Assembly (NCBI GenBank): GCA_017607445.1
Contig: JAEVHH010000001.1
Coordinates: 3,348,001-3,412,000, forward strand
Length of the DNA stretch: 64,000 nucleotides
Reading direction: 5' to 3'
Source: Histoplasma ohiense
Taxonomy: Eukaryota > Ascomycota > Eurotiomycetes > Onygenales > Ajellomycetaceae
Shown: in pieces, positions 47,676 to 60,167 of the stretch
How positions within the stretch are numbered: the stretch's first letter is position 1
Layout of the letters: each line of letters begins with the position of its first letter
The notes under the pieces: model-generated
The model's database searches: none
Seen by the model: the letters and a program-made list of their open reading frames with translations, nothing else
Told to the model about the DNA's origin: nothing
Program-made: the position numbers and the translations under genes

Positions 47676-48133
47676 CATCTGTTAGTAATCAACTTACACA
47701 ACCAACTCCCCTTCTGCACCTGCTTGTTCCTGACTGTTGTGACTTTGTGTAACTCTTGATGTTCTTCTGCTCCATGCTCTGTGCTTGTGTAGTTTCTAAC
47801 AATTCTTCTGTGTAGCTTCTTATGTTCTCCTGCTCTGTGTTCTGCGCTCGCGTAGTCTCTAACGATTCTTCCATGTAGCTCTCAATGATTCCCCCGCCCC
47901 ACATTCCGCGCTTGCATAGCTTCTAACGATTCTTACGCATACTCCTTAATGTTCTTCCACTCCGCGCTCCACTGTGGAGCGGCTTCTGATATTCTTCCGC
48001 CCCGAACTTTCCTCTATAAGAACCTCCTTCGTACGACCTTTTCTTCTGATTTCTTTTCTCTTTCTTTCCTTAATCAATTCGTAATCTGTAATTAGGATAG
48101 TATCAAATCGTTAATCGAAGTACGCCCGTTACA
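47663..48133 (+). repeat. 3' LTR of A3 (471 bp)
   Basis: The first 170 bp have no CpG; from about 47840 to the outer end CpGs are dense (gcgctcgcgtag, ccgcgc, cgtacgacc, cgcccg). A 17-bp perfect inverted repeat cgctccactgtggagcg lies at 47965-47981, upstream of the TATA box. Confidence 0.93.
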
Positions 48134-48145
48134 AAGATGTTCTAC

Positions 48146-51100
48146 TGGCAGTTCTAGTTTGTACACTTGTTTTCCAATGATATCCAGAATCTTGAAGAGT
48201 CCAATATATTTATGATCAAGTTTGCAAACCAGATGCAGCAATTGGAGATTTTTTGTATTGAGCATGATATAGTCATCTATTTTAAATTGTTGAGGCTTAT
48301 GTTTTGCATTGTAATAGGTTTTCTGTGCTTGTCATGCCTTTTGTAGATTCTTGATGAGCTTATGATGTGTTTCCTTGATATGTTTTGTGCAGCTAGCAGC
48401 ATGTATGGTGACTGATTGTGGTGGTTTGCTGATATTAATTTTCAAATCAGGTTGATATTCCATTAAGGCTTCTGTGGGTGTCATTTCAGTAGAGGTATGT
48501 TGAGAGGTATTGTAAATAAACTGCACTAGCAGTAGCCAGCATGCTCAGTCATCTTGATGATAGTTGGTAAAGTATTGAAGGTAATGTTCCAAGATTTGAT
48601 TTTGTTGTTTCATTTGGCCATCTGTTTGAGGGTGAAAGGCTGTTGAAAGTTTCCGGCGTGCGCCTAGCATATAACAAAAGGTGGACCAATAATGACTTGT
48701 AAACAGCAAATCTCAATCAGATATATGGTTTTTGAGTACTCTGTAAATTGTATAGAACTTGGTATAAATGATTTCTGCTAATTCATCAGCTGTAATGTTT
48801 TTGGTGCAAGGAATATAGATCATAAACTTGGTATATATATTCACAATCACTAAAATTGCATCATAGATTTGGTGGAGAAATGTAGAGACTGGCAAGTCTG
48901 TAATAAAATTCATAGTAATGAACTCAAAAGAATTTGATGATAAGAGAATTGTACTCAATTCTTCATATTGTCTGTGCCATTTTGGCTTTACTCTTTGATA
49001 AGTATTACAAGTGAATATATAATCTTTGATATCTCTGACTAGCTCATGTCAATAGTATTTGTTCTGAATGCTGTTTATGAATTTTTTTATATCAAAGTGA
49101 CCCCTCTGCAGATCATCATGGTTTGCACTGATAATTTCATCAATGAGTGTCTTTTGTTGAGGGACATATGTGTGATCATCAGCATGCAATATATCATTCT
49201 CAGAAATTGTCTATAGCATATTTTCAGCAACAGTCATATTCTTCTCTTTTATCTTCTTTCTTTACTCAGCAGCAAAAGAATCAATCTTCTGTGCTTTACT
49301 CAGAAATAAGATGAAGGATTCAGACATTTCTGTATATGCTGAGTCCTCAAGAATAGTCTTATTGACTGCAATCCAGAGTATATATTGCTCAACATGCAAT
49401 GAAGGGAAAGAGTTTATGTGAGAGGTAGAAGATATTGATGTATGGAGTGCTTTTCACTCATTAAAAGAAGCATTTTGCTCATTAGAGATTCATGCACAGA
49501 CTACATCAGAAGAAATATCATTTTGAAAAGAAGTATCAGTTTTTCAGCCTAGTCTAACTTCATATTTCAGCTTCTGTTGCAGAGTAGATAACATAGTTTG
49601 GCCATTATAGGCCTCACTGTAGTCTGTGTGACAACTGAGCTCATCAGCTGGATTCTTTGATTCAGAGTGATGCAGTAATACAAAATCATAAGCAGATAAA
49701 GCTTTCACTCATCTGATCTGACATCTGTTCAGTTTCTTAGTTGTCATAAAGTACTGCAGATTGGCATGATCAGATCAGACTTGAATTGAATACTGACTTT
49801 TCTTCAGATAGTGTCTTCAATTCTTAAATGCTGCTACAATAGTCAAGAGTTCTTTATCATGAGTATTATAACATGTTTCTGCATCAATCAACTTTCTTGA
49901 TCAGAAGGCAACTGGATGTCAGTGCTCATCATTCTGCAACTGTGACAGAATAGCAGTGACTGCAAAAGTGGACATATCAGATTCAATCTGAATACACTGA
50001 GCTGGGTCAAAATGAGCTAATAGAGAAGCACATATAAAGTGTGATTTGAGCTTATTGAAAGCATTTTGAGCATCTTCTGTTCACATAAAAGTGACTTTTC
50101 TTTCCCCCTTCTTGCTCTCTTTTGTAAGTTTGAATAATGGGGCTGCAATAGAGGAGAAAGACTTAATAAATTGCTGATAGAAATTAGCAAAGCTCAAGAA
50201 GAATTGAACCTCTTTAATTGATTTAGATGTAGATCATTCCACAATAGTGAAGACTCTGTCTGACTTCATCTCAATATCATTTGTATCTATAACAAACCTC
50301 AGAAACAAGATCTTGTCCACTTCAAATTCACACTTAGAGAGTTTTGCAAATAGATTTGCATGCTCAAGACATTCTAGCACTTTAGTAACATGCACTTTAT
50401 GTTTCTGCTTTGAATTGAAGAATATGAGAATGTTGTCCAAATAGACAATGCAACATATATCCAACAAATCAGACAAAGCATTGTTAATGTATGCTTGAAA
50501 TGTCACTGGAGTATTAGCTAGTTCAAATGGTATAACTACATATTCAAAATGTCTATATCTTGTTCTAAAGACTGTCTTCCAACAGTCTTTTGCTGCTATA
50601 AGTATGCGGTGATAGACATCTCAAAGGTCCAGCTTAGTGAATATCTTGGCTTTTGAAAGTTTATCAAGTAATTCACTTATTAGAGGTAGAGGGTATCAGT
50701 TTTTGATGGTGATTCAATTTAACCCTTAATAGTCTACACAAAGATGGAGTTCATCATTTTTTTTGGGGACAAAGAGAATTGATGCATCAGCTGGGCTACT
50801 GAACAGTTGTATCCACTCTTTATCTAATGCATTTTTTAAATATTCTCTTAGAGCAGCTAACTCAGTTTCAGAGAGATTGTATATCAGCATAAATGAAGAT
50901 TACATATCAGATTCAAGATCTATGCAGTGTTTCATCTCTTCTGATCTTTTCATGCTTATAGCAGCTTCTTCTGAGAAGATATGCATGTATGGCATGACAT
51001 AATTGAGTAGACCAGTCAGCAAGTTCAAATACACAGCTAAGAATACATGTGAAGCATGCTTTGAGTCTTTTGGATATTCTGTAGATAATACTACAAGCAT

Positions 51101-51610
51101 TTCTACTCTAGCTTCTGTGAGAACTTCAGCTAGAACATCTTGTTCAGAAATAATTTGAGACTGTTGTTCATCTTCAGAGCTTCTAAAGAAGAATTGTTCA
51201 TCTGATCAATCTATAAGAGAATTTGTTTGTCTTAATCAAGGAAATTCTAATACAAGACTGTAGTTCTTCATCTTCATTGCATGGAAGGAATAAGATGTCT
51301 GCTGTGCATTACTCTTGTGATCAGTGACAGTAGTTGCAATGTTATACTCTTCAAAGAAGCACATTATGCATCCATCAATCAATTTGATTATTTTGATTTT
51401 GTGGTGAGCAGCTTCTAGATTGTGATCCTTTGTCCAAAATTCATTGACACAGTTCACTTCTGATTCAGAGTCTACTAGTGCAAGCACTTTTTGCAGACTC
51501 TTAGATGTAGTGAGTTTCACTGTGACAGTGAAGCTTAAGGCATTTTTGCATTGATTTTCTGCACTTATAACTGTCATTGTGAGCTGAATGATATATCTTA
51601 AGCATTTTTT
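48146..51610 (-). pseudogene. B3 pol, 3'-truncated
   Basis: Open segments starting at 51577, 51100, 50506, 48958 and 48526 share one frame. Protease (LVDSESEVNCVNEFW), RT (YLDN) and integrase (FITMNFITDLPVSTF) are recognisable. The chromodomain part is missing. The slippery A AAA AAT is the complement of 51604-51610. Confidence 0.82.
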
Positions 51611-52929
51611 GAGTTCTTTGAGTTCTTTGTGTCTTTTGCATCAGATTTTGAGTCAGATTTGGTGTTTTTGGATTCATCTTTGAGTTGTTTGAAACACAAA
51701 TTGAAGGTATGTTCTGGTCGCTTGCAATAACAGCAATATTTTGATTGAGTGGAGTCATTGAACTTTGTAATGTCATTTCATCTGCATTTGTTTTGTGATC
51801 TATTATCAGCATTATTTCTGTTGTTAAAGCTTTGAGTGGGGTTTTTGAAATTTGACTTCTCTTTAAGCTTCTTCCATCTCTCTGACAGATTCAATTCTGT
51901 CATTGCAAGTTTATGTAGAGTGGCATCATAGCTTAACTCTTCCAATTTGATTGCATATTTGTTGAATTCTCAGCAAATGGAAGATAGAACTTTCATATAG
52001 AGGTGTGATTTCTGATGGTATTTGCTATAAGAATGCTGCAGATGCTCTTCAATTGATTGTAAATGTGAAGCAAATTGTTGAACTGTCTGATCTTCTTATT
52101 GCTCTGTTTTTCAGTACTGTCTATCAGCATCTCAGAAACTTCTATCTGGATTGGTGACTTGACATTGCATCCAACTAACAAATTCTTCCCATGGTGGCAA
52201 AGTTTGCATATCATATGTATGTTGATACCAACATTGTTGCATCTCAACATTGAAATGAGTAATGACTTCAATGATCTTTCGATGGTTGTGTTTGTTGTAG
52301 TAATCAAGATCACTGACATGGAAAGCAATAGCAGCTGTAACAAAGTTTTCAAATTCTTTCATGCTTTGACCTCAGAACTTTTCCACATCTCTCTGAAAAG
52401 AATGATCACTCATGTCAGAATCTTGAAGTTCTAATTGCCAAAGTGGTACCCAACTATGTCTCCCACTGACAGTAGTCACAGTGCTTTTCACTAAGATGTT
52501 GAGTGCTTGTAGTGTGGCTTCTGATGATCTGAGAATACTTGTGATGTTATTGTAGTTATCATTTACACTAGTTGCATCTCTACTGTGGTTCAGATGTGCT
52601 TCTAGTGTATTTCAGATGGTTGGAATTGTTCCATTCAATTTCTGTAGTAAAGTGTTGCATCACTGTTGAAGTTCTTGCAATTCTTTCTCAGTCTGTAATT
52701 TTTTGATTTTTCTAATCACAGTGATCTTCTCAGTCTCAATTGCACTGAGATCTTCAGAAGAGATATCCTCTTCTGAACTATGCTCAGAGTCTGATTTCAT
52801 AGAAGAAGATGATGCTTGTTGCACACTTTCAGTGACAGAAGTGTGTGTTTCATGGTTTTCTTTCATGATGTTTGTTGCTTCAGATTTGGTGGTAGCACAA
52901 GTATGGTGGATGCTGTGGGTAGAGGCCAT
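51598..52929 (-). pseudogene. B3 gag, degenerate
   Basis: The 1332-nt frame starts MASTHSIHHTCATTKSEATN and ends at TAA (complement of 51598-51600). It includes MKEFENFVTAAIAFHVSDLD and the segment with WEEFVSWMQCQV intact near 52170. The CCHC knuckle lies near 51710-51745. Some TGA stops remain. Confidence 0.83.
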
Positions 52930-52971
52930 GACTATTACTCAATGGATCATCTCTTGAAGATTGAGTGATTA

Positions 52972-53244
52972 GAAACTGTGAGGTGTAGTGACAGTGTGAA
53001 GAGTAACAGTAGAAGATAGTTTATAGTGTAGTGGAGATAATAGTAATATATTGTAGAGTGTAATATAGTAGTGTAACATAGCATAGTGTAGCTAATCACT
53101 AAGGAAGAAAAGAAAGAGAAAGAAGATGTGCGAAATACATACATCAATATATATATACATATAGAAATAGCGGTAGCGAGAGTATAATGGAAAGAGGTAA
53201 GAATAAGCGAAGATAATAAGGAAATAATAAATGAGTGCATTACA
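52972..53244 (-). repeat. 5' LTR of B3
   Basis: The 273-bp LTR is followed by attct (53245-53249), as after B2. The shared target copy argues for duplication of B2 with its flank rather than a second insertion. Confidence 0.87.
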
Positions 53245-53249
53245 ATTCT

Positions 53250-54132
53250 CTCCCTCTGCTCCATCAACATCAGTGACAAATTGATAAAGAAAGTAGATAT
53301 CACAAGTACTGCTGCAGTCATCAGCATCTTCACAACCTTCTTCATCAGCTCTTCAGTCAACTTCTCTCTCATCAATCTCTCTTCAATTAATCTCTTCATC
53401 ACAGAGTTCTCAGAGCTCATCACTCTCAAAATCCTCTTCTTCACACTCTTCTCTTCCTCTAATATCTTTGCTCTGAAAGAATCAGATACAATCACAGTCT
53501 TTAAAATCTGCATCTCTGCAGACTCAGCCACTGCTCAGCACTGAAATTATAGAGCATTCATCTCTGCTCTGCTTCAAGCAGACAGCATCATCAGATGAGA
53601 TGTGTTCAATTGTTTAACTAAATAATGAAGATGACTTTTGTGACTGGCTATGTTCTTCTCAGCTGCCATCCTCACAAAAATAAACACTCACTCATGCATG
53701 ATGCACCTCAGAAGAGGTGTATCACACACCTAGCATCATTATCAGTATATCACTATTCAAAAGCAAATTTGAAGAAAAAGAAAAAGGAAATAAGAATTAA
53801 AGAGAATTACTCATGGGTTTGCAGAATTTCTCTGCAGAGACACAAGCCTCACAACACTTTCAGACATTTGACCTCAACACACATCAAAAATTGATGTCTT
53901 CAAGTCTAGAAACACAACATTCGCATGGAATTCAACTGTTGTGTGTCATGTGATTAGGGCTAAATCTAGGGCAATATAACAAGTGAACAGTGAATGATGC
54001 TATACAGAAACAAGCTAGTGACACACATGACCACACTAATAACACCACTGACAAGAAACACCAGCAATAATACATGATAAGCATCAATCAGAAAACAACT
54101 TACTTAAAATCAGAATAGTCAAAAAAACTCAT
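53250..54132 (-). pseudogene. Antisense gene of B1, N-terminal part
   Basis: Exon 1 is the complement of 54104-54132 (MSFFDYSDF, 29 nt as in B2), followed by GTAAGT. Exon 2 is the complement of 53815-53935 (121 nt as in B2) with IPCECC, the same cysteine spacing and three TGA codons at the same Trp positions. Its donor is ATGAGT instead of GTGAGT. The proposed second intron differs from B2 by a deletion of about 22 bp, as expected for non-coding DNA. The Glu-rich helix follows toward 53290. Confidence 0.58.
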
Positions 54133-54488
54133 ATTGATGAAAAGAGAAAGAGAGAGAGAATCAATGAAAATTTAAAAATTTTTTTATTGAAAATGAGAAA
54201 TCACAGCAGAAAAGCAAGAAATTAATGATTATCAAGTTAAAAAAGAAGAGAAATCTTCAAGAGAAAAGAAATTCTTTTTGCTTCTCTGCACACAACCTCT
54301 GCCAATCAAAGAATCCATCAATTCCACCTCATTAAGAGATTGATAACAACGCATATACAAGCTATCTAGAGAACGCGATTGATACACTGCTATCAACAAA
54401 CAGCACTTACAATACAGAAATGCAATTATCTACTAGCAAGCAATCTATATAATTGCTGAAAGCAGCTCTTATAAAAAAGAGAAGCAAT

Positions 54489-54751
54489 TGTAATGCACTC
54501 ATTTATTATTTTCTTATTATCTTCATTTATTCTTATCTTTTTTCATTATACTCTCACTACTGCTATTTCTATATGTATATATATATCAATGTATGTATTT
54601 CACACATCTTCTTTCTCTTTCTTTTCTTTCTTAGTGATTAGCTACACTATATTATGCTACTATACTACACTCTATAATATACTACTATTATCTCTGCTAT
54701 ACTATAAACTATCTTCTACTGTTACTCTTCACACTGTCACTACATCTCACA
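54489..54751 (+). repeat. 3' LTR of B1
   Basis: The LTR lacks the final gtttc seen in the B2 and B3 LTRs and is followed directly by A5 sequence; about 140 bp of A5 are missing relative to the left side at 27199. A deletion at the B1 3' edge explains both. CpGs are fully lost here. Confidence 0.8.
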
Positions 54752-56749
54752 TCTAGTCTCTTTTACTGAGACTGATGTCTCTCAGTTGAGAATTGCTTCC
54801 ACCTTCTTAGAATCCATGCATACATCTTTTTCAGCTTCAATAATGAATTCTAGATAGATTGTAGACTTGATCTTGAAGTTGCATTTATTAATGTTCACTT
54901 ATAGTTCAGCTTTTTATAGACAGTCAAGCACTTGTTATACATACTTGCAGTGCTCAGTAAGTAATTTATCAGTGAAGATCAGAATATCATTCATATACAC
55001 TGAAATAATCTCATTGAGTAGATTTCATAGAGCTCAGTTAATGTATTTCTGAAACATGCTTGAAATATTCACTAATTTAAAAAAGATCACTGTTCATTTG
55101 TATAATCTGTAACACATACAAAAGACAGTTAGTCATTCATCATCTTCATTAATTCTTATCTTATAGAAGGCTGCAGAGTGTGACAGATTAGCATCTGTTA
55201 GCAATTAACTTACACAATCAACTCCTCTTCTGCACCCGCTCATTTCTGATCATTGTAATCTCATATAACTCTCAATGTTCTTTCACTCTGTGCTCTGTGC
55301 TTATATAGTCTCTAATGATTCTTCTATGTAGCTCTCAACATTCTTCTGCTTTATGCTCTGCATTTATATAGTCTCTAACAATTCTTCTGTGTAGCTCTCA
55401 ATGATTCTCTTCTCTCATGCTCTGCACTCATATAGTTTCTAACAATTCTTTCATATAGCTCTCAATGATTCTTTCACTCCATGCTCTGCACTTATATAGT
55501 TTCTAACAATTCTTCTGTATAGCTCTTAATATTCTTCCACTCTGCACTTCACTGTGAAGTGGCTTCTGATATTCTTGCATCTCAAATTTCCCTCTATAAG
55601 AACCCTCTTTGTATGATCTTTTCTTCTGATTTCTTTTCTCTTTCTTTTCTTAATCAATTCATAATCTGTAATTAGGATAGTATCAAATCGTTAATCGAAG
55701 TACGCCTGTTACACAGAGATGTCAAGCTTCATAAATCATTTTACTTTTCTTATTCATTCAAATGTTTCATTGATGAGTGAAAGAGAGTATCAATTCTTTT
55801 GTGTAATTTTATTGAGTTTTTGATAGTCAATGCAGAATTGTAAGCCTTCTTCTGATTTCTTCACAAATAGTACAGATGCTGCAGTGAGTGAGTTGCTAAC
55901 ACAAATGAAGTCTTTGTTCAGTAGTTCATTGAGTGTTTTTTATAAAATGAGAAGCTCATTACATGATATACTGTAGAGAGAATTTCAGAATGATTGCAGA
56001 TTTTTATTATTCTTCTTGATAAACTCAATTGTATAATCTATACTGAGTTCTCAGTGAGAAGAAAGCTTTTCAGCTTCTTTCTTATTGAACACATCTGTGA
56101 AGTCTTTATATGATTCAGATAGTTTCTTGCACAGTTTCTTGAGATCTTTGAGTTCTAGCTTTTCTAACACTTTTTTGATATTTATTATACTAGCAGCAAA
56201 CACTTGAACATTTTTCTTCTCATACATTTGATAAGTTAGTAGTTTGTATGCTTTCACTAATATCTGAGTGAGATCAGCAGTTCTATCAATATTCTTTTTA
56301 TAAACACAGTCATCTTCTGAGAAAATAAGACAGCAGTTGCATGCATTCAACAAGATTTCAAATTCTGTAAGTCATAATAGATCAAGCATTAGATCATACT
56401 CAAGACTTTGTATTTTATATATATATACATTCTTTTTCTCATATTCTTCTATATCAACATTAAATCTTATCATGTTGTAGAAGGTGGATTCTCTGAGGCT
56501 GTCAAATTCTCTGAGTTTATACAGTTTGAGAAAGAGAATACACTGAAGCTTATGCTTCTCAATCAGCTGAGTGTCTATAAGAGCATAGTGAAGAAAACCA
56601 CTGTCTATCATTGCTCATACATTGACTAGACTATTTACAATGATAGAGATTATGATTGTATTTGCTTGTATCTTCTGCTCAAATCTTCAGCTAGCTTTCT
56701 GCTTCTTGAGCTCTCATTCATATTTTAGAGCAGAAGCTCATCTTTTCTC
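54752..56749 (-). pseudogene. A5 pol, protease and RT part
   Basis: Protease region near 56600 (MIDSGFLHYALIDTQL) has the active-site DSG intact. The segment complement of 56353-56051 (ADLTQILVKAYKLL) precedes RT, which is interrupted by the solo LTR and ends at B1. The slippery site reads GAGAAAA (complement of 56743-56749). TGA stops throughout. Confidence 0.78.
55188..55713 (+). repeat. Solo LTR of family A in A5
   Basis: The 526-bp LTR is flanked by 5-bp copies of cagag (55183-55187, 55714-55718) with no internal region. Both ends keep CpGs (cacccgctc near 55235; atcgttaatcgaagtacgcc at the end) and the middle does not. That is expected if the left half came from a 5' LTR and the right half from a 3' LTR. 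Confidence 0.92.
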
Positions 56750-57738
56750 TGTTCTTACTAGTTCACAAACAACACAGCATTCACATATGTGAGAGATTTA
56801 CTCAGAGTAATTGCATTCAGATATTGATTCACAAAATGTTCTGATTTATTGCAGTGTATGCAGACTTTTCTGATGATTCAATCAGCAGCATTCTTCTCTG
56901 AGACATTAGAGATTCTCAGACAGCTTGCATTCATATGTGAAACTCAGTTCATTGATTCTGATTCAGAGGTGGAACATGCTGCAGAGCAGTTCAGAATATA
57001 TATATTTATTCAGTGAAATTCTCTGCAATTCTGAAGTGTGTGGAACTGAGACAGATTGTTGTTCAACAGATGAAGATCAGTGCAGAATTTGCTGTATATT
57101 GAGAACTTCAGACATTCTATACTTCAGTTATACAACTGAAAGTTCAAATTTTTGAACAGTATATTGATTTTGATAGAATCATCTCAGTCTTGTTCATCTG
57201 TTTCTAGAAGCTTACAATTAAATTCAGAAAGATAAGTTGTCAACACAATGTTCATCTGACAAGTCTGATTAAGCCAGTCTAACACCTTGACTTGAAGTGT
57301 AGAATTGAGAAAGAGAGAGTCAAGTTGTTGAAAGACTAGCTCTGACATACACTGATGATTCTGACAATGATTCATTCAGAGTTGGAATTTTGCTAACACA
57401 TTGCCATTCAATCTGCTATAAATATATCATGCTTGATTGGATAGTGAGTCTATTGCTTGTCCATTGATGTCCAATTTGACATTCACTTTTGACTTTCATA
57501 TAAGGTAGAGCACTAGATCTCTCTTATATTTGTTGAGGATTGAGAGCTTCTCTCTTGAAGGCTTTTCATGAGATGTGAGTGTAGAAGAAATGATGAATAT
57601 AGAAGTGCTCATTTCAGTAAGTCATTGTTGCAATTCAGTCATCTGTAGCATCTGCTGCTGAAGAATGCTTCATAGATCTAAGTTATCATTCATCACATTC
57701 AGATGTAATAAGTGTTTGTAGAATTGTTTATAGTTCAT
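56725..57738 (-). pseudogene. A5 gag, degenerate
   Basis: The 1014-nt frame runs from ATG (complement of 57736-57738) to TAA (complement of 56725-56727), identical in length to three other A copies. The QNHQCMSELVFQQLDSLFLN segment is open at the complement of 57375-57184. TGA stops occur elsewhere. Confidence 0.82.
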
Positions 57739-58085
57739 TTCAATATCTAAAAACATATAATAATAATAAAAGAAAAGAAATACTTGTAGATACTCAGTTC
57801 TCTCACAGACATTATTCACAGTATTGCAGCACTAAGCTTGATCAAGCTTCTTTGTGAACACTATTCACAGTGTTACAGTTTGTAGACACTCAGATCTCAT
57901 AGAACACAGTCAATTGTGTCTCAGATGCTTAGACACAACAGTTTATATAATTAATGATAGAAGTACTCAGACTCACAAGAAATCTCTTGTAACAACTAGA
58001 CACTCAGATCTGTAAACAACACACTTGAGTGTAAAAATTAATAACAAAACACTCAGACTTTAAATGCAGAAGAATCAATTCATAA

Positions 58086-58619
58086 TGTAACAGATGTACT
58101 TCAATTAATGATTTGATACTATTCTAATTACAGATTACAAATTGATTAAGAAAAGAAAGAGAAAAGAAATCAGAAGAAAAGGTTGTATGAAGAGGGTTTT
58201 TATAGAGAAAAGTTTAAGACAGAAGAATATCAGAAGCTGCTTCACAGTGAAACATGAAGTAAAAGAACATTAAAGAGTACACATAAAAATTATTAGAAAC
58301 TATATAAATGCAGAGTGTGAGATGAGAGAATCATTGAAAGCTATATAGAAGAATCATTAAAGACTACACAAGCACAGAACACAGAGCAGAAGAATGTAAG
58401 AAGCTATACAGAAGAATTGTTAGAGACTATATAAATGCAGAGCACAGAGCAGAAGAATATTAAGAGCTACATGAAAGAATCATTAAAAACTATATGAGTG
58501 CAGAGCACAGAGTGGAAGAACATTGAGAGTTATACAAGGTTATAACAGTCAGAAACAAGCGGGTGCAGAAGGGGAGTTGATTGCGTAAGTTAATTACTAA
58601 CAGATGCTAACCCATCACA
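58086..58619 (-). repeat. 5' LTR of A5 (534 bp)
   Basis: Outer end near 58560-58600 keeps caagcgggtgcag and ttgcgtaag, while the inner end has no CpG. It has about four internal tandem units. Confidence 0.87.
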
Positions 58620-60167
58620 CTTTTAGATGTATATTGCATGGCTTATCTTGATGATATTGTAATCTATTCAAACATGCTTGATGAACATATCATCCATGTT
58701 AGGAATGTGCTGGAATGATTAAGATGATGGAGACTATATGTCAAATTTAGTAAGTGTATGTTCCATACAACAGAAATTGGATTTTTGAGTTTTGTGATTA
58801 TCATACAGAGCATTACTGTTGAGAAATACTGTGTTGATATGATTCTAGATTGATCAGAACTGTGAATGATAAATGAATTGCAAATATTTTTAGAATTTAT
58901 CAATTTCTATTGTTGATTTATATACCAGTTCTCAATAATAACAGCATCTCTGATCAAATTGTTAAAAGATTATGAAATGAAAAGAAGGAAGAATAATGCA
59001 TCTGTTCAGTTAGATGAAAACTGTAAGTATGCAATTCTGCAGTTAAAAGAATGCTTTATAAAAACACTGTTGTTGATTCACTTTGATCTGCAGTGAAAAC
59101 TCTGTATAGAAATGAATGAATCTGATGTTGCAATCACTGCAGTAATATCACAATTAATGAATAATGATCACTGACACTCAATTGCATTTTGATCTAGAAA
59201 GCTCACAGAAGTAGAAAGATGTTATCAAATATATAATCTAGAAATGTTGCTGATTGTAGAAGCTTTCAGACAATGATGTCACTATCTACATAATAGCAGA
59301 CATTTAATAACTGTTTTATCTGATCATGTTAATCTTCAGTGCTTCATGATGATGAAGCAGCTAAATGAATATCAGATTCATTGAATGAAAATACTCTCAG
59401 TGTTCAATTTTGAAATAGAGCATTATTCTGAAAAAAATAATCCTGCAGATGCATTAAATCATTGCTCAGATTTTGTAAAATATACAACTCTTTTGATAAG
59501 ACTCTCTACTCTGCAAAAGAAGCTGTGTAAGAGAATCTTTAAAGCACTAAAAACAAAAGAAAATACAAAGTTAGATCAGTGTGTTAAGATAATGTGAAAA
59601 AATCTGCAAGTTAATGAAAACTGTTGAATGAAGAGATTTATAATCATCAATGACAACAACTTCTGCAGAATAAAGAACACATCTGTGAATGAGAATGAGA
59701 TTGCAGATGTTATAGAATTAGATCTAGAAACTCTGATGTTATAAATTCTAACTGTCAAAATATTTGAGTCTGAGACAGTCTATTGCAAAGAGATAGCTGA
59801 ATCTATCATTGAATTCTTACTGCAGATTCAGAATAGAGATGCTGATATATCTGAACTTTGCAGAAGATTAGAGATGAATGATGTTAGTGTAGATAATTGT
59901 TTAATCTGAGTAGTAGATAAAGATGATCTGCTCAGAAAAGATGATAAAGTCTATATACTGTAAAACAAAACTGTAAAACATGAAATAATGAAAATGAATC
60001 ACAATGATTCTCAAAATAACCATTTTGAATGTGATAAAATCATTGAAATGATCAAATGCAACTACTTGTGACATGGTATGAGTGATGAGATTGCAGAATA
60101 TGTGAGAACTTGTGATGTTTGTCAACATATCAAGATATCATGACACAAGCTGTATGAGTTGCTACTA
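58620..60167 (+). pseudogene. D: third Ty3/gypsy family, RT to integrase zinc region
   Basis: One long frame, interrupted mainly by TGA, reads RT from YLDDIVIYSN (about 58642), then YVKFSKCMFH and GFLSFVI. RNase H follows with VAITAVISQLMN near 59130, FWSRKLTEVERCY near 59190 and LSDHVNLQCFM near 59320. The integrase zinc region ends with YVRTCDVCQHIK near 60100. The left part is removed by A5, the right part by unit E. It differs clearly from A and B. Confidence 0.8.

Larger units (their letters stand above)
42188..48133 (+). mobile_element. A3: full-length family-A element, least mutated copy
   Basis: The 5946-bp element has two 471-bp LTRs and the target duplication aagat on both sides. 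Gag, the frameshift site and pol have the same lengths and spacing as in A1. More CpG, GG and CC survive than in other A copies, so it best shows the ancestral motifs. It still has TGA stops and is not intact. Confidence 0.93.
48146..53244 (-). mobile_element. B3: near-identical copy of most of B2
   Basis: The sequence matches 35497-40595 at a constant offset of 12,649 bp, with substitutions but no net indel that I can see. It lacks the last part of pol, the antisense gene and the 3' LTR, which end at the junction with A4 near 48146. Differences from B2 are mainly C/T and G/A. Confidence 0.88.
53250..54751 (+). mobile_element. B1 3' end: 3' region and 3' LTR
   Basis: This continues the B1 3' region past the duplicated B segment and ends in a plus-strand LTR at 54489-54751. 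A purine tract (ataaaaaagagaag) lies just before the LTR. It is much more mutated than the same region in B2. Confidence 0.8.
54752..58619 (-). mobile_element. A5: family-A element, 5' part
   Basis: This minus-strand A element has 5' LTR, gag, protease and RT, and continues at 26151-27199 beyond the B1 insertion. A solo LTR is inserted at 55188-55713. Its 5' LTR edge at 58619 abuts a D element. Confidence 0.87.

Noticed and set aside
53245..53249. B3 as an independent insertion into the same site as B2
   Set aside because: Identical target copy, identical flank and a constant 12,649-bp offset make a second insertion at the same base very unlikely; segmental duplication is simpler.
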